The notes beneath the pieces are model-generated. The model searched no databases, was not told the origin of the DNA, and saw only the letters and a program-made list of their open reading frames with translations. From Peromyscus leucopus (lineage: Eukaryota; Chordata; Mammalia; Rodentia; Cricetidae): a stretch of DNA of 64,000 bases. This document shows, piece after piece, positions 22,111-33,795 of the stretch; within the stretch, counting starts at the first letter, position 1, and every line of letters starts with the position of its first letter. The position numbers and the translations under genes were made by a program. Location: assembly GCF_004664715.2 (NCBI RefSeq), contig NC_051073.1, positions 66,747,164 through 66,811,163 on the forward strand, read 5' to 3'.

Positions 22111-24380
22111 TCTATTGAGGTTATTCTCGAATATTTATCATCATTGAATTTCCTCTGAAGTCTAACTTGCTTAACAAATGAATAACCTTCACAATGATCA
22201 GGCCACAAGCTTTTTACTGCTTCTTGTTCATCTTGGTTTTCTTCCTCATCTGCTGATTGGGGGATGAGAATTCACAAAGACGGCCAAAATTGAAAATGTG
22301 CTAAGAATTCAGCACATATTCTCAAGTCTCGTCCATTCATATCTCATGCAGAATGTCGCTGCAGCCAGCCTTCCCCGCCACCTCTCCTCCCTCCCTAGTG
22401 CAAACTGCGTGGGATCATTCATTCATGCAATCATTCATTTGTTCGTGGAATGTCTACGGTGTTGGGATTAACTCCTGGGGGTGGTACTGGACACATTAAC
22501 ACCACCTAGTCTGAACCCTAAGATTCTCCTAGCCAAGTGGGACTCATCATGTCTCTCAGTATCACCACAGCTGGCAATAATCTTCCTCCTCTCTGTTCCC
22601 TTCAGTCTGTTCCACCTGCACAAAAGCATCACTTGGAGGGGGAAAAAATGTGATCTGTGCATTGCCTCACTCCCTACAAACGCTGCTGTCTGCCACTCAG
22701 GCGTTAGGATCTTTAGAAATATTGGGGGAAATAATACAGATGGGGCCCTTCATGGCCTAATTTTATGCTGATGAATGTGCTTATTATCTTCCATAATCTT
22801 CAGCTAATGCCCTTACGCTTTCACTTTGAAAAATCTTTCCTCTAAAATTGGCTCCCTTCCCCTTCCCTCGCCTAACCCACTTCCCAGCACTCCTGTAGCT
22901 TTCGTTCAGAAAAGGGCAGAATCATCTTTGTGACTTCAAATTCATCTATTTTATGCTTATTTGTGATGCATTTGGGTTTTTTTTAACCACTTAGCTTTCT
23001 TTCCAGAATTAGAAAACCAAAGCCCTTGATATTTTTCCAAAAGAAATTATACTATAGATATTTTATAACACCATGTGGTTTTTAAAAGAACTGCCGAGAT
23101 CTCTAAAAGTGGCCAGTGATGAACTGTGACTGCATGGGGAGCAGTTGGGACAGGGGCTCGCTGTGACTCTTCCTGTGACACATTGAGTACTGTTGATACC
23201 CTGTGGCACCCAGACACTTACAGTGCTGCATCTGAGGATGGCCGACAGAGGATCTGGAAATGACATATTTTCATGCTAAGGAAACTGAGGCAGAGGAACA
23301 TCAATAATCACCACAACTACTATAACTTTAAATTACACAAAAAAAGAGTCTTCTGATATACATGAAAAATAAAATAAGGACATACTTTCAGGACTGTTCC
23401 CTGACTTTGTCTTGCCATCGGAAGTCCATCAGTCACTTCCTTATATCCTCCTATTTCCTGAGTGACAGCTCTCACCTCCTCTTCTTAGGTTTACTGAGGT
23501 TGGTTGACAAAGGTCATCTTAGGACCATTTGTACTCTACTTCCATGCTAGACCTTGAGTAGACCCCAGCCCACATAGATGGAGCCCCAAGAGTCCTCTCC
23601 AAGCTTGCCAGCCACAGGATCCAGGGCAATGTGAGAAAAGATACTGGCAAATCTTCCCTGTCTGTACAGAACCTGCTTTGAAAGTGTCCCATTCTCAGGA
23701 ATCATAAGTCAGTATCCACACTCCTTCATGAGCGGCAATTATCAGCCCCAATATATGACAATTTCCTGTCACACACTAGTTACTAAAGCCATGCTCCTGT
23801 CCAGGTACTAACAGCCCTAAGCCTATGTTTACTCCCATCATAGTACCAGTTTTCTCTCTTTTCCCTTGGTCCATTACTAGGCTAATGACCTGGGAGCAGA
23901 AGCCATAGAAGTCACAGTGGTTCATAAAATATGTTTGCTTTCCACACAGACGCTAGGATTCATCTTGCAGGCTCATTCCTGGACATACGTTCTGCTCTCC
24001 TTTCCTTCTCCCAAATCACCATCTTGGCCAGAAGATTCATCAGTCACCTGGACCTGAGCATCACTGGCACTGTGTTTTTCTCTGCCAGAGAGATTTACAC
24101 TGCATGCCTCACTCTCCTTCTATGGTGGAGTGATTCACAGTCTCAACTGTATTATAATGGCCTAGCAATCTTTCTTAAAATGCTGAAGCTTAAGTTCTAT
24201 CATGATTCATTGAATTCAAAGCTTAGGATGTCAAGCTGGGCATGGACATTGCTTCGAATAGGAGTTTCGAAACTGTGGTCAAGATGGAGAATAATCAGTA
24301 TTGGGACATTACAAATACCAAAGGGGTAACGTTTCTTTGAACTGGTCTCTTTCCCAGTATCTTATAATCCATATCATATA
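22110..24380. other. Unassigned DNA
   Basis: A possible L2-like scrap lies near 22420-22535 (cattcattcatgcaatcatt). An open frame of 132 codons on plus (23931-24329) has no recognisable domain. No other repeat seen. Confidence 0.4.
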
Positions 24381-24381
24381 C

Positions 24382-24470
24382 TGTGCTAGCTAATTGTTGT
24401 CCACTTGACACAGGCTTAGTCATCTGTTGTGATTAATGGGAGAGCTCAGCACCATGGAAGTGAAACTTTT
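24382..24470 (+). repeat. MT-type MaLR LTR, 5' fragment
   Basis: TGTGCTAGCTAATTGTTGTCC, acttgacacaggcttagtca match the first part of an MT LTR; similarity fades after about 24470. Confidence 0.55.
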
Positions 24471-24539
24471 GCTTTACTGGGACAACTGATACTGGTTAGC
24501 TGGAACTAAGAAATTAGTGGTAATTAAGAAGAGACCAGC

Positions 24540-24683
24540 GCCGGGCGGTGGTGGCGCACGCCTTTAATCCCAGCACTTGGGAGGCAGAGGCAGGCGGATC
24601 TCTGTGAGTTTGAGGCCAGCCTGGGCTACCAAGTAAGTTCCAGGAAAGGCACAAAGCTACACAGAGAAACTCTGTCTTGAAGG
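24540..24683 (+). repeat. B1 SINE, young, with 9-bp TSD
   Basis: Starts GCCGGGCGGTGGTGGCGCA and runs through aatcccagcacttgggaggc, tgaggccagcctgggctac to aactctgtcttgaag. Duplication GAGACCAGC at 24531-24539 and, past the GAA tail, 24769-24777. High identity to the B1 consensus and intact A/B boxes suggest a recent insert. Confidence 0.93.
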
Positions 24684-24766
24684 AGAAGAAGAAGAAGAAG
24701 AAGAAGAAGAAGAAGAAGAAGAAGAAGAAGAAGAAGAAGAAGAAGAAGAAGAAGAAGAAGAAGAAG
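24684..24766. repeat. (GAA)n array in the B1 tail
   Basis: About 27-28 GAA triplets sit between the B1 body and its downstream duplication. They therefore arose by expansion of the element's A-rich tail. Confidence 0.96.
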
Positions 24767-24917
24767 AGGAGACCAGCATCACTGAAATAAGGTGAAATCT
24801 GGGAAGAATTTGTAAGGCTGTGGGACTAAAGTTTGTAAAACGTTTTATATTGTGATGTCTTTAATAATGTGTGATCTTGGGGATGGACAAGAAAGGAAAG
24901 ACTGTGACTTAACAGTG

Positions 24918-24918
<1 letters not shown>

Positions 24919-24964
<46 letters not shown>
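24919..24964. repeat. (TG)n microsatellite
   Basis: About 23 TG units. Confidence 0.97.
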
Positions 24965-24966
<2 letters not shown>

Positions 24967-24985
24967 AAGCTGGCAAAGGGTCAGC

Positions 24986-25285
24986 TGTGCTGGCTAGTTT
25001 TCAACTTGACACAAGCTAAAGTCATCTGAGAGGAGATGACCTCAGTTGAGAAAATGTCTCCATAAGATCAGGTGTAGGTAAGCCTGTAAAACATTTTCTT
25101 AATTAGCTATTGACAGAGGAGGGCACAACCCATTCTGGGTGGTGCCACTCCTGGGCTAGTGGTCCTGGGGTCTAAAGAAAGCAGGATGAGCAAGCCAGTA
25201 AGCAGCACTTCTCCATGGCCTCTGCACCAGCTCCTGCCTCCAGGTTCCTACCCTGTTTCAGAGTTCCTTTTTCTTAACATGTGTG
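24986..25285 (+). repeat. MT-type MaLR LTR, 3'-truncated
   Basis: TGCTGGCTAGTTTTCAACTTG, cacaagctaaagtcatctga, cagttgagaaaatgtctcca, aagaaagcaggatgagcaag, ctcctgcctccaggttcc: MT LTR order on plus, missing the R/U5 end. Confidence 0.82.
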
Positions 25286-25299
25286 CAGACACATTTAAA

Positions 25300-25870
25300 T
25301 AAATAGCCATAATGTTTTTTAAATTGTAACTCATGATAAATTTACATTAAGAATATGGGGCTGTGTAGAGAATAAGTATCAGTGTAGTGCTCTATTACAA
25401 ATGGGACATGAGAATACACACACACCACACCACACAGACACCAAGGCTCAGGGACAACAGGGGAAGACGATGTGGAAAGACAGTGTTGTCCAGAGGTTGG
25501 AGAGGGCCAGAACCAGAGCGTCTTCTCCATGCGATGGCACTGATGCACTCGAACTTACAGCTGTTGTGGGAACCTGCAAAGATCAAGCCAGTCGACACGC
25601 TAGCGCGGAGGTGGAAGGAGCTCACAAGCCCCCACCCCTAACTGAGGAGCTACAGGCAGACAATGATTTCTGAGGGAGGGAGGGTCAGTTTTCTTTAAGG
25701 GTGTGGCTGCTGCTAGGGTAACCACCCAGGAGGAAATAGGCACCAAACACTGGAGTCAATGGGTTAAAAATAAAGGATGGATGTTCTGGGAGCTGAAGGG
25801 AGGTAGGACTGGGTGTGGGAGGGGTTAGGAAGAGGAGTAGGATTTGAATGTGATCACAATGCATTATATG
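25300..25870. other. Unassigned DNA
   Basis: No repeat recognised. Overlapping short frames on both strands (25342-25673) have no visible features. Confidence 0.35.
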
Positions 25871-25871
25871 A

Positions 25872-26105
25872 GAGGCTGGAGAGATAGCTCAACAGTTAAG
25901 AGCATTTTTTTTTTTTTTTTGCTCTTCCAGAGGACCCATGTTTGATTCTCAGCATCCATATGGCAACTCACAGCAGTCTATGATTATAGTTCTAGGGAGA
26001 TGACATTCTCTTTTGGTCTCCCCAGGCACCAGGCATGAATCAAGTACACAGACATACATGCATTCATGTAGGCAAAATACAGACTTAAAAGTAAAAAATA
26101 ATAAT
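25872..26105 (+). repeat. B2-group SINE with internal T16 run
   Basis: Head gaggctggagagatagctca, then after T16 gctcttccagaggacccatg, gattctcagcatccatatgg, tctccccaggcaccaggc and an A-rich end. The T-run at 25905-25920 lies between the A- and B-box regions of the tRNA-derived promoter, so full-length Pol III transcription is unlikely. Confidence 0.78.
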
Positions 26106-26282
26106 GTTAACAATACATTGTATGATCTTCTCAAAGAACTGATAAAGATATAGTGTATTAAAAAGAAGATGAAGCTAGGAGAATATGGAAATTCAATAAA
26201 GTTCTGTCTGCAATAACAGACTCAAGAGTTAATTTCTGAAATGGAAAAAAAAATCAAGAAGCATGCAACATCAGAGTTAGAC

Positions 26283-26368
26283 ATGATCTCAGAAACTGAG
26301 AAGCTGAGGCAGGAGGTTCACCATAAGTTTGAGGTGAGCCTTGGCTACATAGCAAGATCCTTTTAAAT
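26283..26368 (+). repeat. Old B1 fragment
   Basis: gagaagctgaggcaggagg, agtttgaggtgagccttggc, tacatagcaagatcc correspond to the B1 middle and 3' end. Confidence 0.6.
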
Positions 26369-26369
26369 T

Positions 26370-27885
26370 TTCTTTTTACAAATAAAGGTGACTAGCAGGC
26401 AAGCAAAAACAGCGTTAAAAGAAATGGTTCCTTTGGGAATACTGGAACTCTGGGGCAGGGCCCATGATTTTTCATTACAAATATGGCAGCATTATTTTAT
26501 TTTAGTTAGAAGAATGTGCATGGTTCAAGTACCAGCTAATAACTTACTTACAAAAACAGGGAGCTGGGTTGACCAGTTGGTGGTTGAGAAACAAAGGAGG
26601 CGAGCCCCTTAGTTGCCTGCACAATATAACAAGGCTGGCTGTGTGTCCCTAGGAGCCCGTGTTCAGCCTGGTCCAGCACAAGACTGATGACTGTAAGTTG
26701 ATGGAGAGCACTGCAGTTCACAATAAGACATTGGCTTGTTCCTGTTTCCCTCGCTGCTCATCCTGAAATCCAAATCTAGGAGCTCCAGCAGTACAGGAGG
26801 CAGATAATGGAATTCTTCATGTTTCTGGAAGGAGCTGTGAGGCAGTGTCCAGGTCATTTGGAATCTGTTTCCAAGCTGATTCTGATGGCTATTTAATGGC
26901 TGAGAAACCTTTCTTTTATGACCTGTGCCGGTGTAGGTTTGCTGTTTGTATTTGCACGGAGACTTGGATCTAGTAACACTAGACTGTAGGCCAGTAGTCT
27001 TACCATGCTGGTGCCATGGACCTCAGCATCCAGGTTTGGGAACCAGCTGGCACTTCCCCAGACTAACTGTAGCCTCAGCACTTTACTTGAATTAAGCTTA
27101 GATTCCTTGACTGCAAAGGGAGATGACAATCATCTATCTCATTGTGACTCAGAAGAAAAAAAAAATGGGATGCCTTCTATAAAGTGTTCGTGTAATGATC
27201 CACCCTGTGCTGACTTTCCTGGATTTCAATCCTGCCTCCCTTCTGGTGCCTCACTTGGTTAGATGGTCACTCACCAGGCAAGGCAGCCTTCCAGCATGCT
27301 CTCACTGGTGCTGTCTGTTATGATTGCCAGCTGCGATGGTACAGCCAGCCCATGGCCTCTGCTCTGGTAGTGAGACCCTGCTTCAAGGACAAAACACAAT
27401 TGCATTTCTCTATCTCTCTGCACTCCCTAATTGTCTGGAGCCACACACCCCCTCCTCCTCCACGAGAAACAAGAATGCTGATTTCCCTAAAGTTGCTTGC
27501 CATGAAGACACTTTGCAGGTTGATGAGGCTGAAATGCCTGCTTGGTAAGAAAGAGAAGCCCGTGTTGGCCCCGGGAGTGTTAATAATGTTATGCCCCATG
27601 TGCTTCAGAAAAGGAAAGAGCAGAGAGGACAATTGGACTTGAGAGTTGCAGAATGCCTAACACATCCTAAAGAAAGCCAGTCTCCTTATATTCAGATGCT
27701 GCCTGCCTTACTTTTCCAGAATATCACAGTTACAAATTTTAACTCTATGTGCATACATTCCAACAAAAAGATAATGATTTGCCTTGAAACCACAGAGCTC
27801 CTAAGTTTCCATCGTGTCTGATCTCCTCTCTGTTTACCCAGCGCATACTTTTTTAATCCTCCCTCTGAACTGATAGACACTTCCC
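26370..27885. other. Unassigned DNA
   Basis: No repeat or gene recognised. The longest open frame is 104 codons on minus (27318-27632), overlapped by others in antiparallel frames. Confidence 0.4.
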
Positions 27886-27891
27886 CTAATT

Positions 27892-28097
27892 CAGTGGTTC
27901 TCAACCCCTGGGTCATGACCCCTTTCTCAGGGTTCTCCTAAGACCATTGGAAAACACAGATATTTACAGTGCGTTTCATAACAGTAGCAAAATTACAGTT
28001 ATGAAATAGCACTGAAAATAATTTTATGGTTGGGGGTCACCACCACATGAGAAACTGTATTAAAGGGTTGCAGCGTTAGGAAGGCTGAGACCCACTG
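27892..28097. mobile_element. URR1 (hAT-Charlie MITE)
   Basis: Starts CAGTGGTTCTCAACCCC and ends GAGACCCACTG, with acagtagcaaaattacag and tggttgggggtcaccacc between. Non-autonomous DNA transposon with terminal inverted repeats. The flanking 8-mers (CCCTAATT, CACTTGAT) are poorly conserved. Confidence 0.88.
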
Positions 28098-28099
28098 CA

Positions 28100-29255
28100 C
28101 TTGATTTGAGTGTTGGTGAATGCACACTCCGGGATGATGGATCAGCCTTCCCAGTTGCTGGAAGGTTGACTTCCTATGTCTCACCTCTCACTCTTCTCAG
28201 GAAGGAGTGCTGGAAGGCAGAGCATCCCCAGAGCTTCTCCCCCATGCCCTTGGCCCTATCAGAAGCAAAGCCTTTTGTTTTTCATTGTCCACACCCAGAA
28301 CTTTCCCATGGCAACAATTACCTATGGGTGGTGAGTGCCGTTACTCTGGGGTAGGATCTATCCTTTTGCCTTTTGTAAATATCATCTCTTCCATGGGCTA
28401 CCTCCAAGCTCTCCAGGGTCATCCTTTCCTCTTATACTCAACTGGAAATGCACAAACCCAATCTTTATTTTGATAGCTCAGGCCATCACACAACCTTCCT
28501 GTTACTCACAGGAGTGTGCGGGGAGAACTGTGCTTTGCTCTTAACAACTTGTGGTTTCTTGCTTCTGAAGAATTCTTGGCTCTTCATCTGCCTCTTAATC
28601 ACTCTTGAAGTCACCATATCTATTTTATACCTCACTAGCCCATCTAGCAATAAATAGCCTTCTCTTTTCGTTCCCCGAAGTCATCAAAAATTCAAGCTGT
28701 TGTGTCTATCGCCTTTTTACTGAAAATATGAGATAGCCTCACATTTGTAAAGCAAACACAAATAGGTCAACACAGAAAAAGCTTGACTGTGCTAAAATTA
28801 TTTTTTGTCTCCTTCTCTCAGATCTTTTCCTAGACAAGATATTCTAAAGACAGCTCATGAGCTGAATATAAACCACGGGCATATTTTGTTTGGCCAGTCC
28901 AGTAAATAAAATTTTAATTAGCTCCAACAGTTTTTAATGAGATTTTTTTTTCCCAGATTTTGACTTTTCTTGAAAGCCTGGAAGATGTGGCAGCGCAAGA
29001 TCTCCAGTCATGCAAGGCAGTGACCAGCTGGAAGAGAGCCAACACCACTCTGGCTCAGACCTGCCCTCTGCAGTACCATCAGCTGCAGCCCAGAGTGGCT
29101 CTCTCCTGCACCATCAGGCTTCCCTTGTAGGCACCTAGATGCATTACCTGGATGTGCCTTGCATGGCTTGGAAACTCTACACCACCCTCTCCCAGAGACC
29201 AATACTGTCTCTAAGTGCCAACAAACATTTGTAGCACTTCTGCCCTGTATCTAGC
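28100..29255. other. Unassigned DNA
   Basis: No repeat or gene recognised; several overlapping 60-88 codon frames only. Confidence 0.4.
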
Positions 29256-29261
29256 AGAGTA

Positions 29262-29319
29262 TTTGTCTCTGCTGTGTTTTGAATGCTTATGTTCTCCCCC
29301 AGTTCACATTCTGAACCCC

Positions 29320-29361
<42 letters not shown>

Positions 29362-29700
29362 GCACGCACGCACGCACGCACGCACACACACAGGCACGTG
29401 CACGCACACACCCTTGGTGATAGTGCTAAGAGATCAGTTACTTTGGGAAGGAGTTAGTTCCTGTAGGCGGAGTCCTTCGTAGGAGATGTGCCCTGATAAA
29501 GAGAGTAAGGAGAGTTACCTAGATCCTTCTACCATGTACAGGTGCAGCAAGAAGGTGAGGTCCGTGAACAGAAGACAGGTCCTCACCAGATTCTGAATCA
29601 GCTGACCACGGCATCATGAACTTTCAGCGTTAAGAACTGCGAAAAATAAAATAAAATTGTTGTTTGTGTGCTGTCTCGTTTATGGTACTAACATAGTCAC
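29262..29700 (+). repeat. Ancient MaLR-type LTR
   Basis: Reads tgctgtgttttgaatgctta, tctcccccagttcacattct, [CA repeat], gtgccctgataaagaga, ccttctaccatgtacaggtg, gcaagaaggtgaggtc, ctcaccagattctgaatc, gaactgcgaaaaataaa: the order of a mammalian MST/MLT-like LTR. A CA microsatellite grew inside it. Confidence 0.65.
29321..29395. repeat. (CA)n with (GCAC)n
   Basis: CA units followed by about seven GCAC units and more CA. Confidence 0.95.
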
Positions 29701-29879
29701 TTTGAGACAACCCCACTCCATCTGTTTTTATTTTTGAGATAGCCTCTCTACCAGCACAGGCCACTCTTCTTTCATGACCAAAAGTGTCCGCTACAGTTTT
29801 TAGAATGCTTCCTTCCACCACATTTATTCATGTTGGTAGACTTATGCTTCTCCTACAAGAGTGGAAGTAGAGTTTCCCT

Positions 29880-29945
29880 TAAGAATTACTCCCAAACCCA
29901 ATAGCTAGTAAGGGGCAAAGCCAAGATTCCAACCCGGACATGCTA
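29880..29945 (-). repeat. MIR-like fragment
   Basis: atagctagtaaggggcaaag, ccaagattccaacccgg resembles reverse-strand MIR. Confidence 0.4.
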
Positions 29946-29949
29946 ATCC

Positions 29950-30950
29950 ATCCCGCAAATGTACCCAGGGCCATCCATCACTGGGAGGTTTCGTCTGGGA
30001 AGAGGGTAATGGGGAGAGGCATCTCTGCCAGCTGGAGCTCATGAGCATCATTTGTCAGCCTGCTCATCCTTACCCATCATCAGGGCTGTGGGCAATCTCG
30101 GCTCCTTCCCACACAGTCTGTGGTTTCTGGGCTGACTTACAGCCCAGAACATTCTAGCTGCCAAGCAGTGTCGGAGATCATCTAGCCCAGCACCTTCATC
30201 TTATAAAGGAGGAAACTGAGGTCACTTGTCCTCGCAAGCTGCTTTAAAGCAGAACGTGTTTATTTTGCCAACATACATATTGCTGGCCAGGGTACCAAAG
30301 GTATTTTTGTAATAAATCTTTAAGTAGAGAACTGTCTAGACAGTTGTAAATTACAGTAGAAGAAACAGCAAAATAGTTTAGGTTATAATAAGGGTCACTA
30401 GAAGCAATGTTGGTGCTTAGTGACACGTGGAAAGGGCCCTTCGGCATCTTTAAAGTGCTGTGAGATATTAGCTCATCCCCTTCAGACCAGCACAGGATAC
30501 TTATTTGGAAATGATGACATTGCCAAAGCCAATAAAGAGGAAGAAGTGGTTTTACTGTGGACGTCTAGTTTTAATAGATTACAAAATACATAAGCCAAGG
30601 AGAGCATGGATGCCCTGAACCCCTGGGCAGGACAAGTACTGACTGGGACTACAGGCATGCACCAAGATGGAGCAGGGTTGCCTTGGAGTGATGATCTCAG
30701 TACCACAGCATCCTTGGGAAGAGAGCCAGGATTGATCTCTGCTTGCACCTGGTAGGTAACCAGTAGCAGTTTTACCTACTTGTCAATTTTTCAACTAATT
30801 TTCAGATTTTGCAAATAAAAAGAGGAACTCTAGTCAAACTTGAATTTCAGATCCATTCCAAATAATCTTTAGTAGAATATGTCTGATAAATTGTTTGGAC
30901 CCTAGTTTGACCAAATATTATTCATTGTTAGCAACAGTTCAATTATTGCT
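29950..30950. other. Mostly unassigned; small MIR/L3-like scrap
   Basis: At about 30176-30245, catctagcccagcacc and aggaggaaactgaggtca resemble an ancient MIR/L3-type repeat. The rest shows no repeat or gene. Confidence 0.35.
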
Positions 30951-30952
30951 TT

Positions 30953-32695
30953 TTAGTTAACGTAATTTCTTTATTGATTCTTTGGGGATTTCACATCACG
31001 TACCCTAATTCCACTGACCTCCCAGTCCCCTCATATCCTCCTCTTACTCCTGCACCACCACCCAAAAGAAAATGTCAAAAAGTCAAACCAAAGAAAAACA
31101 AAACAAGCAAACAAACAGAAAACAAACCTCTGTGCTCCTCCATCTTTCCCGTTTCCCCAATACTTCTTCGTTCGTCCTGGTGGCATCGGGAGCTGCGGTG
31201 TGTCACATAGTACACCCTTCTGTCCAATCAGCCTCACTAGCAAATGTGCATTGCAAGGAGTCACTGGCCTGGTTCAAGACCTCTGGTTTCTGTTACACCA
31301 TCATCCCTGAACCCTCACTGAAACTCCTCTGGAATATCCCATGGAGATCCTGCGGGTATTGTTCCACGGGACCAGTCCCTTCATGAGCTCCAGGTGGTCC
31401 TAGATGAGGTAGATGTTAGGGTATGTGTATGTGTATCCAAGGCCCTGATGTAGGCCTGGGTGGTAGCTGAGCTGATCAGTCCAGGCCATTGAGGCCAAGG
31501 GGCAGAGCCAGCTCCCCTAACCCCTGCCATCCGGGTCAGTTCTCCCTCACCTGTGGTGAGGGGTGAAGCCATCTCTCCTGAATGCAGGGGCCGGCTCTCC
31601 CATGAAGGTCTACGCCAGCTCTCTTGCTGCAGTGTCCAGCGAGAGTCAGGGTCAGCTTTCATAGAGCCAGGAAAGGAAAGGGCTGGCTCAGCATGGTTCT
31701 CTGATTTTGTCACACATGGTTCCTATGGCCCTCTGAGGGACACAGGCCACAGGTAACAATACAGACCCCAGCTGCAGCTGGACCACGGACTTCTATGTGA
31801 ACTTTGGTGGCAACATAGGCCTCAGACTTCAACACAGACCCAGCTGAGGTAGGACCACGGACCCAGACATGATCCTCGGAAGCAGCCAGATCTGGGTGTC
31901 ACCATTACCCCAGGTGCAGTACAGGCCACTCAAATAGGCACAGTCCCAGTGGCATCATGGCCCTCAGATACTAACATGGTCCAGACCTCAAGCAACCACA
32001 TGGCCTTTGATGGTAACAGGAGACTCAGACATCAAGGCAGACCCTGATTACTGAAGGGCCAGGGACCCAGACATGGCCCTCAGCTTCAGCTCTGGATTGG
32101 ACATCACCATGGCATTGGGTAGCAGTGCAGGCCACTCAGATCTGTATGGCCCCAGCTGCATCATGGCCCTCGGACACCAACAGGGACTCAGGTGGCTGAC
32201 CTGACCCTGGGCATCCACATGGCCCTCAGTGACAACAGGAGCAACAGACATCAACCTAGACCCTGGCTGCTATAGGACCACATACTCATGGCCCTACAAC
32301 AGCAGCTCAGGCCCAGATGACACCATGGCCCTGGGTGGTAGCACAGGCTACCCAAATCTGTATGGCCCTGACTGCAGCATGGTCCCCAGACTCCAATGAA
32401 GCCACAGGTTGTGGCCCAGATTCCAGGCCTCCACATGGGCCCTTGTGACAACATGGGTCATGGACGTTAACACAGATCCCAGCTGTGGTAGGGCCATGGA
32501 CCCACACATAGTCCTCCGCAGCAGCCTGGGTCTGGATGTCACCATGGCCCCAGGTGGTGGTGAAAGCCACCCAGAGCTGCATGGCCCCAGGTGGTGGCCC
32601 AGACCCCAGGAACCAGCATGGCCCTCAGTGCCAACAGGAGCCACGGACAACAGCATAGACCCTGGCTGCAGTAGGGTCATGGCAGCAGTACCATT
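30953..32695 (-). repeat. GC-rich retroposon with ~215-bp tandem repeats, copy 1
   Basis: On minus the element runs: GC-rich tandem array (plus 31740-32695), a unique ~700-bp body, then GTGATGTGAAATCC..AATCAATAAAG near 30980, an AATAAA end. The array repeats the block 'acagaccc..gaccatggacccagacatggcc' near 31833, 32037, 32258, 32474 and 32658, about 184-221 bp apart and diverged. No coding frame spans it. I do not know the family name; a second copy lies at 41612. Confidence 0.6.
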
Positions 32696-32699
32696 ATAG

Positions 32700-33625
32700 T
32701 CAGCACATTACATGTTATGGTACAGCATGTACCAATCCATTAGGGTATAGTGCTGGAGATAATGAAGCCACTGACCAAAAGCCGCTTATGCTGTGGATGA
32801 CTCCTGCAGAATTGACAGTTGGTCTACATCCTCTTTATTGGCTCTACTAGTCACATGCTTGAGTAATAGAAGGTCAGTTTGAAACACCAAATGTTTCTAA
32901 ACACTCTCAGCTTTTAAATACATTGACTGTCGGAAGCAAACACTTGACCAGCCAACATCAGTGGGTGGAGCCCATGCCAAGCAATACTTAGCAGGAAAGA
33001 AGGATTGCCCATCAGATTTTATCTCCATGACTTGATGGCTAAGGATCTCATCTCTCAAAAGATGCCCTCAAAAGAGTGACAGCAGTTGTACCCAGTGTGA
33101 GGGCATCTCATGTACTGACTCAAGTTTCTTATATAGTTAAAACATTAGCAATACAAGATTGCCATCCAAGTCTCGAGAGGAATGAAAATGTAAATATTTG
33201 ATTTCGAGACACAGAGAAATGTCAGGGTGGTAACCAAGGCAAGGTTCAGAACTCCCTAGTCATTCACATACCTGCCACACTGCTTAGAAGACTTATGTAC
33301 AGATAGCACATGCAAATGGGAGAAAGAGTGAGTGCCTCCACTTTGGAGTGTGGAGTGGATTTGCAGCCCTTAAATTGGCTTCATTTGTGTTTTTACTGAC
33401 TTTCCACGACTGCTTTTCTTTTGATATGTGACATCAAATGATGTATTAGTGTTCCTTCTTTAAGGCGAAATGTCGACACAGTTTGGCTTTTAGAGAGAAA
33501 GGTAAATTTCAACTTTATAGACATATACACATAATTTGGGGATCCTGTGAGATTATGGACACAAGTATACCCTGTGTCCCTACCTGTGGAAGAAAGTACT
33601 AATTACGTGCTGAGGCTCTGAACCT
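32700..33625. other. Unassigned DNA
   Basis: No repeat or gene recognised. Confidence 0.35.
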
Positions 33626-33627
33626 GT

Positions 33628-33750
33628 AGGCATGATGGTGCATGCCTACAATCCCAGTACTGGAGAGGCTGAGTCAGGAGAAACACTGTAAGTTAATGGT
33701 CAGCCTGGGCTACTTAGTGAGCCTGAGCTTAGCCCAGACTAAACAGCAAA
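33628..33750 (+). repeat. Old B1 SINE
   Basis: gcatgatggtgcatgcctac, aatcccagtactggagagg, gtcagcctgggctactta: a diverged plus-strand B1 directly upstream of the L1 target site. Confidence 0.72.
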
Positions 33751-33756
33751 ATCAAC

Positions 33757-33757
<1 letters not shown>

Positions 33758-33795
<38 letters not shown>

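Noticed and set aside
29177..29457. Cys-Val / Thr-His rich frames
   Set aside because: Artefacts of the CA/GCAC microsatellite.
31072..32699. Open frames of 67-110 codons on both strands in GC-rich DNA
   Set aside because: They follow the ~215-bp tandem array, change phase between repeat units and have no domain signature.
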